Origin: Alphaproteobacteria bacterium
GTDB taxonomy: Bacteria; Pseudomonadota; Alphaproteobacteria; UBA8366
NCBI GenBank assembly: GCA_028281325.1
Contig: JANQKC010000001.1
Coordinates: 1 to 64,000, forward strand
DNA length: 64,000 nt
Direction: 5' to 3'
A program made the position numbers and the translations under genes. Positions 53,277-63,843 of this stretch are shown piece by piece. Position 1 is the stretch's first letter. Each line of letters starts with the position of its first letter. The notes under the pieces were generated by a model that ran no database searches, was not told where the DNA came from, and saw only the letters and a program-made list of their open reading frames with translations.

Positions 53277-54572
53277 ATGTCGCGCATGCTGCAGACTCTT
53301 TACTTCGCCTGTTACGCCGTGGCGGCGATCGCCATCGCATTCGCCGTGCCGCGGTATCTTCCCGATGCCGGAACCTTATCGGCGCTGTTAAGCGGCGCGG
53401 TGGTGTTTCTCGCCGGTGCGCTGGCGCACGAGTTCGCTGTGCGGCGGCATAATGCCTCCCGCGATCTGCACCGGCTGATCCTGCTGCATCGCGCCCATGT
53501 GCGGCTACGCGACGATTTCGAGCAACTCGTGACTGTCGTCTCGGACTACGCGGAGGCGGTCGATACCGAAGGACGCGCCGATCCGACGAAGAACGCGGAG
53601 GTGTCGGCGACACCGGTTGCCATCGCGGAGTCCGTGCGTGCGCCGATGCCGCGCGGGCCTGCCGCTATGTCGCCGCAGGAGGAAACACCCGACGGCCTCG
53701 CGGCCGAGGTGAAGATACTGCACGACTTGGTGCAGCGCCTCTACGAAAGTCCTGACGCGCTTGATGGCGGGCCGCGGCGGATCGAGAATCCGAAGGTCGA
53801 CCTTGTCCGTGATGCGTTGCGTCAGAACCGGTTCGATCTCTATGGCCGGCCGATCGTGACCCTGCCGCAGCGGAAACAGCGATTTTTCGATTGCGTTCCG
53901 CATGTGCTGTCGCCCGAGGGCGTGCCCGTCCCGCCGGACCGCTATGCCGATGCGGTGCGCGAGCAAGGGTTGGCCACGGCGTTCGAGAACATGTTGCTTT
54001 TCCGGTCGGTCCAACGCATTCATGCCTTACGGTCGGATGATCCGACGGTCGGATACCTCTGCCACGCGACCCCGCGCAGCCTGTCGGACCGCGGGTTCAT
54101 CGCGGACCTTCTCGCCTATCATCGGGAGGACGGGTCGTCGGGGGGACTGGCGATCGGCGTGACCGAGAAGGATCTGGTCGATTTGGACGAGGATGCCCTG
54201 GAATCGCTGGACCGTATCGCCCGCGCGGGCGTGCCGTTGTGTTTGCGTCGTCCGAAGAAGCTGGATATGGACGCGGCCCGGCTGCACGAGCATGGCTTCC
54301 GGATGGTCCAGGTCGACGCATCGGTCCTGATGGCGGCGGTGCCGCATGAACTTGAAGCGGAACGCATGCGACTGCTCAAACGGGCGATGGACCGGGCCGA
54401 GATAGATCTGATCGTCGAACGGATCGACGACGAGCAGAAACTCGTTGAACTGCTCGACTTCAACATCGATTTCGGTCTCGGTTCCTTGTTCGGCGAGGTT
54501 CAAAAGCTTGAAAGCGCGGCGGAGGCCGGCGCCGACAACCCGGTTGCGCGAAATGCCGCCGATGGCGCGTGA
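53277..54572 (+). CDS. membrane-anchored degenerate EAL-domain protein (TipF-like architecture)
   Basis: The 431-residue protein has two N-terminal transmembrane helices (about 6-25 and 33-52), a charged coiled linker (55-90), a disordered segment, and a C-terminal EAL-type domain starting near FDLYGRPIVTLPQRK (187-200). The signature E-x-L is not present at the expected place (FFDCVPHVLSPEG), nor are the other metal-binding acidic residues convincing. Hydrolysis of cyclic di-GMP is therefore unlikely and a binding or scaffold role is more plausible. The layout resembles TipF, a polarity/flagellar factor of Caulobacter; that is inference from architecture only. Confidence 0.75.
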   Translation: MSRMLQTLYFACYAVAAIAIAFAVPRYLPDAGTLSALLSGAVVFLAGALAHEFAVRRHNASRDLHRLILLHRAHVRLRDDFEQLVTVVSDYAEAVDTEGRADPTKNAEVSATPVAIAESVRAPMPRGPAAMSPQEETPDGLAAEVKILHDLVQRLYESPDALDGGPRRIENPKVDLVRDALRQNRFDLYGRPIVTLPQRKQRFFDCVPHVLSPEGVPVPPDRYADAVREQGLATAFENMLLFRSVQRIHALRSDDPTVGYLCHATPRSLSDRGFIADLLAYHREDGSSGGLAIGVTEKDLVDLDEDALESLDRIARAGVPLCLRRPKKLDMDAARLHEHGFRMVQVDASVLMAAVPHELEAERMRLLKRAMDRAEIDLIVERIDDEQKLVELLDFNIDFGLGSLFGEVQKLESAAEAGADNPVARNAADGA

Positions 54573-54629
54573 CGCCGCCGGCGCTTGGCGGGTATATAGG
54601 GCGCGCAACGACCTCGGAGCCGACACACC

Positions 54630-55496
54630 GTGACCCCTATTCGATTCCTGGACGGCATTCGCACGATTGCCGACGACTACGATCTGTTCCTGCTCGACCA
54701 ATGGGGCGTGCTGCATAACGGCGAGACGCTGCACGACGGCGCGCGTGCGGCGATGCAGGCGTTGCGCGAGGCGGGCAAGCGGATCGTCCTGATATCGAAC
54801 TCCTCGAAGCGGTCGGACGCCTCCGTGGCCAACCTGGAAAGGATGGGGATCGAGCGCGCGCTATACGATTCGGTGATCACGTCCGGCGAGATTGCCTGGC
54901 AAGCGATGAAGGCCGGCGACGATCCCTACTACGCGAGCCTTGGCAAGCGCTGCCTCATGTCCACCTGGGGTGGCGACAACAGTTTCCTGGAGGGCCAGGA
55001 TCTTGAAGAAGTTGACTTATTGGACGATGCCGAGTTCGTTCTGTTGTCCGGGACCAGCGGCGCGGATGCCAGCATTTATGACGAGATGTTGCGGGCGGCG
55101 GCCGCCCGTAACCTGCCGATGCTGTGTCTGAACCGCGACATGGTGAGCGTCGATCCGAACGGCCGGTTGATCGATTGTTCGGGCAAGGTGGCGCAACGGT
55201 ATGAAAGCTTCGGCGGCAAGGTTCGCTATCACGGCAAGCCCGGCCGGGACATCTATGAGGCCTGCCTCGCCGAAGCGCCCGGTACGCGGAAGCCCATCGC
55301 GGTGGGTGATTCGCTACAGCATGACATCGCCGGGGCGGCGGGCATGGGCATCGATTCGATCTTCGTGACAGCGGGCATTCACCGTTTCGATCTGGGCGTC
55401 GCCGACGGCGGATGCCCGGATGCCGACGCGGTGGCGCGGGTGGCGCGGGAGTACGGCGTGACGCCGACCTTCACGATGCCGTCCTTCATCTGGTAG
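54630..55496 (+). CDS. HAD-superfamily class IIA hydrolase (TIGR01459-type)
   Basis: The 288-residue protein has the HAD nucleophile motif DQWGVLHNGETLHDGA (Asp19 region, W-G variant of DxDG/DxWG), motif II VLISNSSKRSD and a C-terminal AVGDSLQHDIAGAAGMGIDSIFV. It matches the alphaproteobacterial TIGR01459 group of NagD-like phosphatases. Substrate unknown. Start codon is GTG 54630. It is 57 bases downstream of the EAL-like gene and may share its transcript. Confidence 0.9.
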   Translation: MTPIRFLDGIRTIADDYDLFLLDQWGVLHNGETLHDGARAAMQALREAGKRIVLISNSSKRSDASVANLERMGIERALYDSVITSGEIAWQAMKAGDDPYYASLGKRCLMSTWGGDNSFLEGQDLEEVDLLDDAEFVLLSGTSGADASIYDEMLRAAAARNLPMLCLNRDMVSVDPNGRLIDCSGKVAQRYESFGGKVRYHGKPGRDIYEACLAEAPGTRKPIAVGDSLQHDIAGAAGMGIDSIFVTAGIHRFDLGVADGGCPDADAVARVAREYGVTPTFTMPSFIW

Positions 55497-55517
55497 CGGG
55501 ACCGCTATCCGTCCCTA

Positions 55518-56714
55518 TCAACCGTTGGCGGCGATCGGGTTGCCGCCGGTGATTTCCGTGACGGCGTCGGCGAGACGCTCGTAGTCCGACATCTCGTTAT
55601 ACAGGTAGGCCGACAGCCGGACCCAGAGCCGCCCGTTGAACGGCATGATATACACCTCGATCCGATAATCGCCGCGCAGGGTCTGGCGCAGATCGGCGGC
55701 GGCCGCAGCGGTTGCGGGCCCATCGACCGGCAAGGCGACGGTCGCCATGCTGCTGAACATCTCCACCGGTGCGCCGGCTTGGCTACCCCAGCGGTCGCGC
55801 AACAGCCCGGCCGCGCGTTGCGCGAGGTCATGCGTATAGGTCGGGAGCTTTTCCCCGCCGAGGGTGCCGCGGTGGCGCAGCGCTTCGGGCACGGCGAGCC
55901 ACCCGCTGAAATCCCGCGTGCCGGGCCAATCGAAGGCTTCGGTGAAACCGTCGCCGAACCGATTGCTGATCGCGGTGGGACGGATCAGGCCTTGCCGGTC
56001 CGGATGCACCCACAGGAATCCGGTCCCCTGCGGTGCGCCGAGCCAGTTATGGCAGCTTCCGGCATACCAGCCGACGCCCTGCCGGCCGAGTTCTTCCAAT
56101 CTGACCGGAACGTTACCCGGCCCATGGGTGCCGTCGATGAGCACGGCGACGCCACGTTCGGCGCAGCGGGCCGCGATCCGTTCGATCGGCATGACGAGGG
56201 CCGTCTCATGCGTGACATGATCCAGCATCACCAGTCGCGTTCGTGGCGACATGGCGCCGACGACGGCGGAAACGATGTCGTTCTCGGTACGCACGGGAAA
56301 GGGTACGTCGGCGAAAATCAGCCGGGCCCCGGCGCGTTCGCAAACGAAATCCAGGGTGCGTCGGGCGGAGATGTACAGATGGTTGGTCGCCACCACCTCG
56401 TCGCCGGGCATCAGAACCAGCGACCGAAGCACCGCATTGATGCCGGCGGTGACATTATTGACGAAGACCAGATCGTCACCCTTGCCGTCAAGATGCGTGG
56501 CGAGTTGCTCGGCGCTTTCCCGCAAGACCGTCGGCAATTGCCGTTCGAAAAATGCGGTCGGATTGGCCGCGGTTTGATCGCGCCAGCGGCGTGCGGCTTC
56601 CTCCACCGGCTTGGCGGGGGCGCCGAACGCGCCATGGTTCAAATAGGTGATGCCTGGCTCGAATTGCCATAGGTCGCGCAGGGTATGACCGTATGTCGGC
56701 ACGGGGTTGCGCAC
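55518..56714 (-). CDS. class V aminotransferase-like protein lacking the PLP lysine
   Basis: The 398-residue protein has the isopenicillin-N epimerase-like layout: YLNHGAFGAPAKPV near residue 24, DHVTHETALVMPI near 165, LIDGTHGPG near 192 and a C-terminal pyridoxal-type domain. The family motif CHKWL, whose Lys holds PLP, reads GSCHNWLGAPQG here (Asn223, codon AAC). The substitution argues against normal aminotransferase chemistry; it may be inactive or moonlight. The start codon is GTG 56714. The gene is leftward and diverges from nothing within 190 bases. Confidence 0.83.
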   Translation of the reverse strand: MRNPVPTYGHTLRDLWQFEPGITYLNHGAFGAPAKPVEEAARRWRDQTAANPTAFFERQLPTVLRESAEQLATHLDGKGDDLVFVNNVTAGINAVLRSLVLMPGDEVVATNHLYISARRTLDFVCERAGARLIFADVPFPVRTENDIVSAVVGAMSPRTRLVMLDHVTHETALVMPIERIAARCAERGVAVLIDGTHGPGNVPVRLEELGRQGVGWYAGSCHNWLGAPQGTGFLWVHPDRQGLIRPTAISNRFGDGFTEAFDWPGTRDFSGWLAVPEALRHRGTLGGEKLPTYTHDLAQRAAGLLRDRWGSQAGAPVEMFSSMATVALPVDGPATAAAAADLRQTLRGDYRIEVYIMPFNGRLWVRLSAYLYNEMSDYERLADAVTEITGGNPIAANG

Positions 56715-56906
56715 CGGCCTGCTCCTTCTGCGAATTCTTGATATTTTTTTGTAGTTTCTGCCGGAGAAGGCAGGCCGTCAAGCATATCGACGGATCACAA
56801 GGAATTGTAACTCGGCCGCGCTCGGCTGCTCCCTGTTGGGATGCGCCGGCGCGATGCCAGATACCGGTCTGCGCAACGATTAACGGCATTTCAACCGACG
56901 CCGGCG

Positions 56907-58151
<1,245 letters not shown>

Positions 58152-58175
58152 TCAGAAAACTGCCGCCTTGGCGTC

Positions 58176-58200
58176 AAAAAGCCCGCCATCGGGCGGGCTT
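58176..58200 (-). terminator. intrinsic terminator after rpmB
   Basis: AGCCCGCC (58180-58187) and GGCGGGCT (58192-58199) form an 8-bp stem around ATCG; read on the minus strand it ends in TTTTT (58180-58176). It lies 28 bases past the rpmB stop. The plus strand also ends in TTT, so it might work weakly both ways. Confidence 0.8.
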
Positions 58201-58227
58201 TCTCGCGTTGGCCAATCTTGTCGACCG

Positions 58228-58518
58228 TTACGCGGCCTTGGCGATCTTCCGCTGAATCCGCCGTTTCAGGCGCATCGCCTCCGGCGGCAGTTTGCGGTTC
58301 GGCGTGCCGAGCAGATAGGCGTCCAGGCCGCCCTTGAATTCGATCGTCCGGATCGTCTTCGGCGTGATGCGCAACCGCACCATTTCGCCCAAGGCGTCGC
58401 TCAACAGCGAGGTATTCTGCAGATTCGGGAGAAACCGGCGTTTCGTCCGATTCTTCGCGTGGCTGACGTTATTCCCGGTCATCGGGCCGGTGCCCGAAAT
58501 CATACAGCGGCGTGCCAT
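58228..58518 (-). CDS. rpmB: 50S ribosomal protein L28
   Basis: The 96-residue basic protein starts [33 protein letters not shown], the L28 signature, and is rich in Lys and Arg. It is part of the large ribosomal subunit. ATG 58518 is the proper start; the frame runs further up without homology. It has its own promoter (58620-58648) and terminator. Confidence 0.97.
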   Translation of the reverse strand: MARRCMISGTGPMTGNNVSHAKNRTKRRFLPNLQNTSLLSDALGEMVRLRITPKTIRTIEFKGGLDAYLLGTPNRKLPPEAMRLKRRIQRKIAKAA

Positions 58519-58619
58519 GAGCCTAATCCACTTCGCCAAACGGTTGATACGATAATACTTGATCCCGAACGTCAAAAGCGTCCGGCGCCGGATCCGTCAT
58601 GCGGTGCCGACCGGCGGGT

Positions 58620-58648
58620 CTTGTATGGCAGAGCGGGCGGCGCGTCAA
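58620..58648 (-). promoter_or_regulatory. promoter of rpmB
   Basis: On the minus strand TTGACG (58648-58643) and TACAAG (58625-58620) are 17 bases apart, a pattern of strong alphaproteobacterial ribosomal/tRNA promoters. It leaves a leader of about 95 bases before ATG 58518. Confidence 0.7.
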
Positions 58649-58693
58649 GGTGCAACGGCCGGAAATGTCGCTTATCCGGGGCGCGGCATCCGG

Positions 58694-59131
58694 CTATTGC
58701 CCCGTCGGCCCGGCGCTCGTTGGTTCTGCCCCGGGGCCGAGGGGCTGGCCGTAGCTGAACTCGACGAAGTTGCCGTCCGGATCCTTCAAACCGCAATAGT
58801 AGCCGACCGGATAGGGTTCCTGCCGGGGTTCCCATTCGAGGCAGCCGTCGACCCGTGCCCGGTCGGCCAGCCGGTCCACGGCGTCGCGGCTTTCCACCGC
58901 GAACCCGAGGTGGCCGAAGTCGTTTTCCGCCGGAACGCGGTCGGGTCCGCCGGAGAGCAGGACGAAGATGAACTCCTGCTCCCGGCCCGGCTCGGCCATC
59001 CAAACGACGTGGGATCCGGCCGGGTCGCGCCGTTCGTGCGTTACGGTCATGCCGCAGTATTGCCGGTAGAAATCGACGCAGGCGTCCAGATCCCGCACAT
59101 GCAGCGCGATATGGGTCAGGGTCGTCGTCAT
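58694..59131 (-). CDS. VOC-family glyoxalase-like protein
   Basis: The 145-residue protein has the VOC fold: LTHIALHVRDLDACVDFYRQYCGM near the start, NDFGHLGFAVESRDAVDRLA in the middle and GYYCGLKDPDGNFVEFSYGQ at the end, with metal-binding His and Glu positions in place. It may be a glyoxalase-like enzyme. It follows the Lrp/AsnC gene by 31 bases on the same strand, so it is probably under that regulator. ATG 59131 is chosen. Confidence 0.88.
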   Translation of the reverse strand: MTTTLTHIALHVRDLDACVDFYRQYCGMTVTHERRDPAGSHVVWMAEPGREQEFIFVLLSGGPDRVPAENDFGHLGFAVESRDAVDRLADRARVDGCLEWEPRQEPYPVGYYCGLKDPDGNFVEFSYGQPLGPGAEPTSAGPTGQ

Positions 59132-59162
59132 GACGCGGGCTCCAGGCCGTGGGTCGCGAATT

Positions 59163-59624
59163 CTACGGTACGGCGGCGGCGTATAGCGCGATGGGTTTGT
59201 TCTCGGCGACCGTGGACAGCACCACCGACGACACCGTCTCGCCATGCTCGCGAAAACGCTCGATCGTCGCTTCCAGCCCCGGCATGGCGTCGGCGGTCAC
59301 CTTGACCAGGAAGCAATCCTCCCCGGTCACGTGATGGCATTCCAGCACGGCCGGTAGGTCGTGGGCAAGGCGCTGAACCGCCTTGAACTTGTCGGTGGTG
59401 CAGCGGACGCGCAGAAAGGCGGTGATCGGCAAACCGGCGGCCGCCCGGTCGATCTGACCGCGATAGCCCGTCAGGACGCCGGCCTCTTCCAGACGGCGCA
59501 CCCGGTCCGCCACGGCCGGTTGCGAGAGGCCGACCCGGCGCCCGAGCGCCCGAAAGGACAATCGGGCGTCTTCTTGCAGGCAAGCCAGCAGTTTGCAGTC
59601 GATAGAATCTATATTGCCTTTCAT
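59163..59624 (-). CDS. Lrp/AsnC-family transcriptional regulator
   Basis: The 153-residue protein has an N-terminal helix-turn-helix (IDCKLLACLQEDARLSFRALGRRVGLSQPAVADRVRRLEEAGVLTGY, about residues 7-52) and a C-terminal RAM ligand-binding domain (VLECHHVTGEDCFLVKVTAD). It probably senses an amino acid. It leads a two-gene leftward unit with the VOC gene. The upstream AT-rich stretch holds TCATTTG/CAAATGA repeats, fitting autoregulation. Confidence 0.92.
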   Translation of the reverse strand: MKGNIDSIDCKLLACLQEDARLSFRALGRRVGLSQPAVADRVRRLEEAGVLTGYRGQIDRAAAGLPITAFLRVRCTTDKFKAVQRLAHDLPAVLECHHVTGEDCFLVKVTADAMPGLEATIERFREHGETVSSVVLSTVAENKPIALYAAAVP

Positions 59625-59720
59625 TTGGAATATTAAATACGAAAATAATTTCAAATGAAAAGATATTTATCGAAATAAAACTATATGAAAACCGAATACT
59701 CTTTGAATATACCATTTGAT
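59621..59720 (-). promoter_or_regulatory. AT-rich Lrp promoter region with TCATTTG half-sites
   Basis: TCATTTG (59621-59627) and CAAATGA (59652-59658) form an exact inverted repeat, and TTTCA-TT-TGAAA lies inside (around 59650-59661 on the plus strand). Another CATTTGA is near 59713. The whole stretch is far more AT-rich than its surroundings, as usual for Lrp-type operators. Exact promoter boxes are not fixed. Confidence 0.5.
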
Positions 59721-59785
59721 AAGTTATTCGCGTTTTCACGCTTTAGATGTTAGGGAGAGGGGGATTGCCGCCGTGGCGGCGGCGG

Positions 59786-62700
59786 TCAGTCGCCGATCGG
59801 GTCGCGGCCGATCGCGCGGCAGACCAATAGATACAGCTTGCCGACGTCGCCGGTCATGAAGGTGGAATGCAGTACGTTTTCCGGATCGACCGCTTGCGAT
59901 TCCTTCAGCAACCGCTCGAAATAGTCGATGTAGCGGATGACGTAGCGCCGCATCTCCTCGTCGTTGCGCACCTTATCGGTGATCTGCGAGACGAGATTGG
60001 ACTGCCGGCCGCGCAGCAGGGCGCGGGTGAAGATGCCGCGCTCGCCGCGGACATAGCGTTTCCAGTCGGCGTCGGGAATTTCGCTGTTCAACAGGCGCGT
60101 CAGGTCGATCGACGTGGAGTGCAGATCCTCGACGATATGGCGCGCGGTCTGAAGGAACAGATCGCGCCGCCCGTCCTCGTCGCGTTTCTTCAGGCTTTCC
60201 GCTTGCTCGGCGGCGTCGGCGGATGCCTGCGTCAGCATCACGGCCTGCCGGTCGAATTCGCGGCTGGCGTCCCGGGCCTTCGCCGAAACTGACTCCATCG
60301 TGTCGTTCAGCTCGCGGCCATGTTGCGTCACGGTCTGTTTGATCGCTTCCATTTCGCGCTTGGCGTCGTCCGTCGTGCTGAGCAGCTTGTCGGCCTGGCG
60401 TGACAGCGCGTCGCCGGCGTCGCGGATGCGATGGTTCGCCGCCTCGCTGGCGTTGTCCAACTCCTTCGTCTGGTTGCGGAACCCTTCGGCAAGGCTGCTC
60501 AAGCGGGACGCGACGCTGTCCGCGGATTGGGAAAGATTCCCGACCTGCTGTCCGAAGGCGCCGCCGATGAGTTGCAGCCGCTCCGCCGCTTCCCGCGCGG
60601 CGGTCGACAGGGCCTCGGATTCGGCATTGAGAGCCTCGCGGTTGTCGTTGATCTGCATCCCGGCGCGGACCGAGGCGCTGGTCAATTGCTCGGTCTGCTG
60701 CTCGAACTTGGCGCTGAGGTCGTCGATCAGCGTCAACGCGTCGCGCATCGCGGCTTTCATTTCGTTCGATTCGGTCGCGAAGACGCTGCCGGCCGAGGAA
60801 ATCCGCGCATTCACCGTTTCGGCGGCCGACAGCAGGGCCGCGACCTGCGCCTTCAGGATCGACTCCATCTCGCTGGCGCGAAGCTTGGAGTCGTCGCTCG
60901 ACTGCTTCAAGGATTCGGCATGTCGCGCGACCTGGGTTTCCACGTCGGTGGCGCGTTGCGCCAGCAGGTCGGCCAGTTCCTGCATCGTTGCCGTGTCCGC
61001 GCTCAGCAATTCGCGAATGCGGCCGGCTTCCTGGCTGGCCTTCTCCGTCGCGTCGGTCAGGCCTTCCGTGTGGTCGGTGACCAACTCGCGGATGTTGCGC
61101 ACCTGTTTGGCGGCATGATCCGAGGCGTCGCGCAGGCTGCGGCTTTGCTTCTCCATCAACTCGGCGATCGAATCGGCGTTGGCCGCCGACCAATCCGCCG
61201 CCTCGCGGAGCGATGTGGCCTGGGCATGAAGCGAGTCGGCCATTGCCTGCGCCTTGTCGATGGCCGGATCGATGACGTCGCCGATTTCCCGCGAGCCTTC
61301 CTGCATCGACGCCCGGATCTGCGCGGTGCGCGCCGCCAGGATGCTCTCGACTTCCATGGCTTGCTGTTCGGCCCTCTCGGACGCCGAATTCAGGTGGTCG
61401 GTTTGCCGGCGCAAGGCCTCGCCGATCGCATCGGTGCGCGCGGCGACCAGATCGGTCGATTTTCCGAGATGTTCGCTCTGCTCGCGCAGGGTCTGGCTCA
61501 TCTGTTCCAGGCGTTCGGTCGCGCTGGCCGACGCCGTGGACAATTCGGCCGATTGCCGCCGCGACACGTCCTCGACCGCGTTGACCTGCAGCGCGACCTC
61601 CTCGGCAATGCTGGAGAGTTGCTTGCCTTGATCCTCCAGCGCTTGGCGGATGCTGTCCGCATGCAGGCCAGTGCGTTCGGTGATGTTGGATAGGTTTTCG
61701 GCCTGCTCGCGCATGCCGTAGGTGAGTGTGTTGATCCGCTCCATCGTCTCGTCGACCGCGTTGTTCAGCGTGTTGGCTTGCGACATCACCGCGGAATCGA
61801 GACGATCCGCCAACTCGGCCGATTGTTTGTCGATCGCCGATTCGATCTCCTTGGCGTGGTTCGTCGCGGAGTCGAGCAGGCGCTCTAGGTCCATCGCCTG
61901 TTTCTGCAAACCCGCATCTAACGTTTCGGTAATGGACACGGTCCGGCGGGTCAGGCCTTCCGCCATCCGTTCGACGCGGTCGCCGGCCCGTTCGGTCATC
62001 GTGCCGACGGCGTTCGCGTGATCGTCGAAAGCACGTTCCAGGCGTTCCGACACCTTGCCGCTATGCTCGCGCATGGCGTTGATGACCTCGATGGCCTTGG
62101 TCGTGACCGATTCGCCCATATCGCCCAGGCTGTCGATCCCGCTTTGCAGGTGGGACTGTATCTCCTGGCTCCGCTCGTCGGCGCTGTTGGCGGCGTTCTC
62201 AAGGTTTTCGGTATATCTCTTGAACAGGTCCGACATATCGCGCGCTTGGTCGGCCGCGCGGTCGGAGGCGCTGGTAAGGTCGGCCGCCTGCAACCGAAGC
62301 ACGGCGTTGATCTCGTCCGTATGCTGCAAGGCCCGCGTGGTGACCTCTTCGAGATTGGCCGCGTCGGTGCCCAGGTCTTCGCCGATCGCCTTGCGTTTTT
62401 CCTCCAGGCGGCCGGCCAGGCCGTCGATCGTGCCGAGTTGGTCGGTCAACGCGCCGCCGATGCCCGAGAGTTCGGCCGCAACCTTGTTCGATGCATCCCC
62501 CAGCGCGCCCACCTGCCGTTCCAACGACTCGGAGAGATTCTGTAGTTGCGCGGCCGCCTTATCGCTTGCGCGGGTCAATTCCTCGGACTGGCGTTTCAGC
62601 GACTCCGAGATATCGTGAATGCGGGTTTCGGCCTCTTCGGACGGATAGGTCAGCAATTCGTATTGGCGTTGCAGCGTCTCGGTATATTGGCGGATTTCGT

Positions 62701-62992
62701 AGCTGCGCCGGAAGAAGGCGACGACGATCCAGAGGATCGCGATCGGCAGTGTCGCGCCCGCGATCATCGCGCCGATTTCATGCGGCAGCATGCGGGCGGT
62801 GAGATCCCAGCCGAGCACGTTGTTGACATACAGCAGGCAAAGCCCGACCCACAACGCGGACGCGGCGACGGCGCCAACCAGCAACGCGCGCGCGACCGAG
62901 CGCGTTCGGGCCATTTCTTGCCGGATATCCGCTTCGTTAGGCCCCGACGCGTGCCGACCGGCGCGCGGCAGTTGAGTGACTTTGGCGACCAT
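59786..62992 (-). CDS. 1068-residue membrane-anchored coiled-coil protein
   Basis: The protein has two N-terminal transmembrane helices (about 35-57 and 73-94) and then some 850 residues of irregular heptad-type coiled coil with recurring phrases such as LRRQTDHLNSASERAEQQAME, LREQSEHL and SASERADQ. It ends in a compact conserved-looking domain (about 950-1068, VRGERGIFTRALLRGRQSNLVSQITDKVRNDEEM). The topology with a large cytoplasmic coil resembles polarity/scaffold proteins. It recalls TipN of Caulobacter but sequence identity has not been tested. Function unknown. It diverges from upp. Confidence 0.8.
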   Translation of the reverse strand: MVAKVTQLPRAGRHASGPNEADIRQEMARTRSVARALLVGAVAASALWVGLCLLYVNNVLGWDLTARMLPHEIGAMIAGATLPIAILWIVVAFFRRSYEIRQYTETLQRQYELLTYPSEEAETRIHDISESLKRQSEELTRASDKAAAQLQNLSESLERQVGALGDASNKVAAELSGIGGALTDQLGTIDGLAGRLEEKRKAIGEDLGTDAANLEEVTTRALQHTDEINAVLRLQAADLTSASDRAADQARDMSDLFKRYTENLENAANSADERSQEIQSHLQSGIDSLGDMGESVTTKAIEVINAMREHSGKVSERLERAFDDHANAVGTMTERAGDRVERMAEGLTRRTVSITETLDAGLQKQAMDLERLLDSATNHAKEIESAIDKQSAELADRLDSAVMSQANTLNNAVDETMERINTLTYGMREQAENLSNITERTGLHADSIRQALEDQGKQLSSIAEEVALQVNAVEDVSRRQSAELSTASASATERLEQMSQTLREQSEHLGKSTDLVAARTDAIGEALRRQTDHLNSASERAEQQAMEVESILAARTAQIRASMQEGSREIGDVIDPAIDKAQAMADSLHAQATSLREAADWSAANADSIAELMEKQSRSLRDASDHAAKQVRNIRELVTDHTEGLTDATEKASQEAGRIRELLSADTATMQELADLLAQRATDVETQVARHAESLKQSSDDSKLRASEMESILKAQVAALLSAAETVNARISSAGSVFATESNEMKAAMRDALTLIDDLSAKFEQQTEQLTSASVRAGMQINDNREALNAESEALSTAAREAAERLQLIGGAFGQQVGNLSQSADSVASRLSSLAEGFRNQTKELDNASEAANHRIRDAGDALSRQADKLLSTTDDAKREMEAIKQTVTQHGRELNDTMESVSAKARDASREFDRQAVMLTQASADAAEQAESLKKRDEDGRRDLFLQTARHIVEDLHSTSIDLTRLLNSEIPDADWKRYVRGERGIFTRALLRGRQSNLVSQITDKVRNDEEMRRYVIRYIDYFERLLKESQAVDPENVLHSTFMTGDVGKLYLLVCRAIGRDPIGD

Positions 62993-63117
62993 TCTTCAGC
63001 TTATGCCAAACGCTACTGCTTGTGCAGTCGCAATCCTGATTATGTAACGGTTCTTGCGCGGCGGAGTCGAATCGCAATTTGCGTAAATTCCTAGATTTCG
63101 AACCTGTGTTGCATCGC

Positions 63118-63146
63118 TTGGAATGCACCCGGCGCGCCGGTATGAT
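63118..63146 (+). promoter_or_regulatory. candidate promoter of upp
   Basis: TTGGAA (63118-63123) and TATGAT (63141-63146) are 17 bases apart, about 35 bases before the upp start. A further CGCAA-T-TTGCG near-palindrome lies at 63073-63083 in the same divergent region (62993-63180) and could be an operator. Confidence 0.55.
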
Positions 63147-63180
63147 CGCGGCCCATCACAGACGGGGTGTCGGACGACCA

Positions 63181-63831
63181 ATGCGTAAAATTCCAAACTT
63201 CGAAAACCTGTTCGTACTCGACCATCCGTTGATTCAACACAAACTGACGCTGATGCGACGCGGCGACACGCCGACCGGATTGTTCCGCCAGCTCTTGCGG
63301 GAAATCGCCTTGTTGATGGGCTATGAACTCACCCGGCCGTTGCCGTTGACCACGGAACGCGTCACGACACCGGTGGCGGAGATGGAGGCGCCGGTTCTGT
63401 CGGGCCGGAAACCGGCCATCGTTTCGATCCTGCGCGCCGGTTTGGGCATGGCCGAGGGCCTGCACGAGTTGCTGCCCAACGCCCGCGAAGGGCATATCGG
63501 ACTGTACCGCGATCCCGACACGCACGAGCCGGTCGACTATTACGTCAAGCTGCCAACGTCGGTGGGCCGGCTCTGCATTCTGGTCGACCCGATGTTGGCC
63601 ACCGGCAATTCGGCCGTCCGCGCGGTCGACGTGTTGAATGAACACGGGTATGCCGATCAGAACATCCGCTTCATGGCGTTGGTCGCGGCGCCGGAGGGGG
63701 TCCGGATTTTCGAGAAGGCTCACCCCAACGTGCAAATCTACACGGCCGCATTGGACGAAAAATTGAACGATAAGGCGTATATCGTGCCGGGCCTCGGCGA
63801 CGCGGGCGACCGGCTGTTCGGGACGAAATAG
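63181..63831 (+). CDS. upp: uracil phosphoribosyltransferase
   Basis: The 216-residue salvage enzyme converts uracil and PRPP to UMP. It has [13 protein letters not shown] near the N-terminus, [14 protein letters not shown], and the PRPP-binding loop [19 protein letters not shown] (about residues 136-153). The start [11 protein letters not shown] at 63181 is favoured over upstream in-frame ATG since the family begins there. It is 13 bases before a DUF2937 gene, probably co-transcribed. Confidence 0.94.
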   Translation: MRKIPNFENLFVLDHPLIQHKLTLMRRGDTPTGLFRQLLREIALLMGYELTRPLPLTTERVTTPVAEMEAPVLSGRKPAIVSILRAGLGMAEGLHELLPNAREGHIGLYRDPDTHEPVDYYVKLPTSVGRLCILVDPMLATGNSAVRAVDVLNEHGYADQNIRFMALVAAPEGVRIFEKAHPNVQIYTAALDEKLNDKAYIVPGLGDAGDRLFGTK

Positions 63832-63843
63832 CCCGAGGCCGCG

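Noticed and set aside
59761-59785. GCCGCC/GGCGGC hairpin after the coiled-coil gene
   Set aside because: Two-base loop and no T-run on either strand, so not convincing as a terminator.
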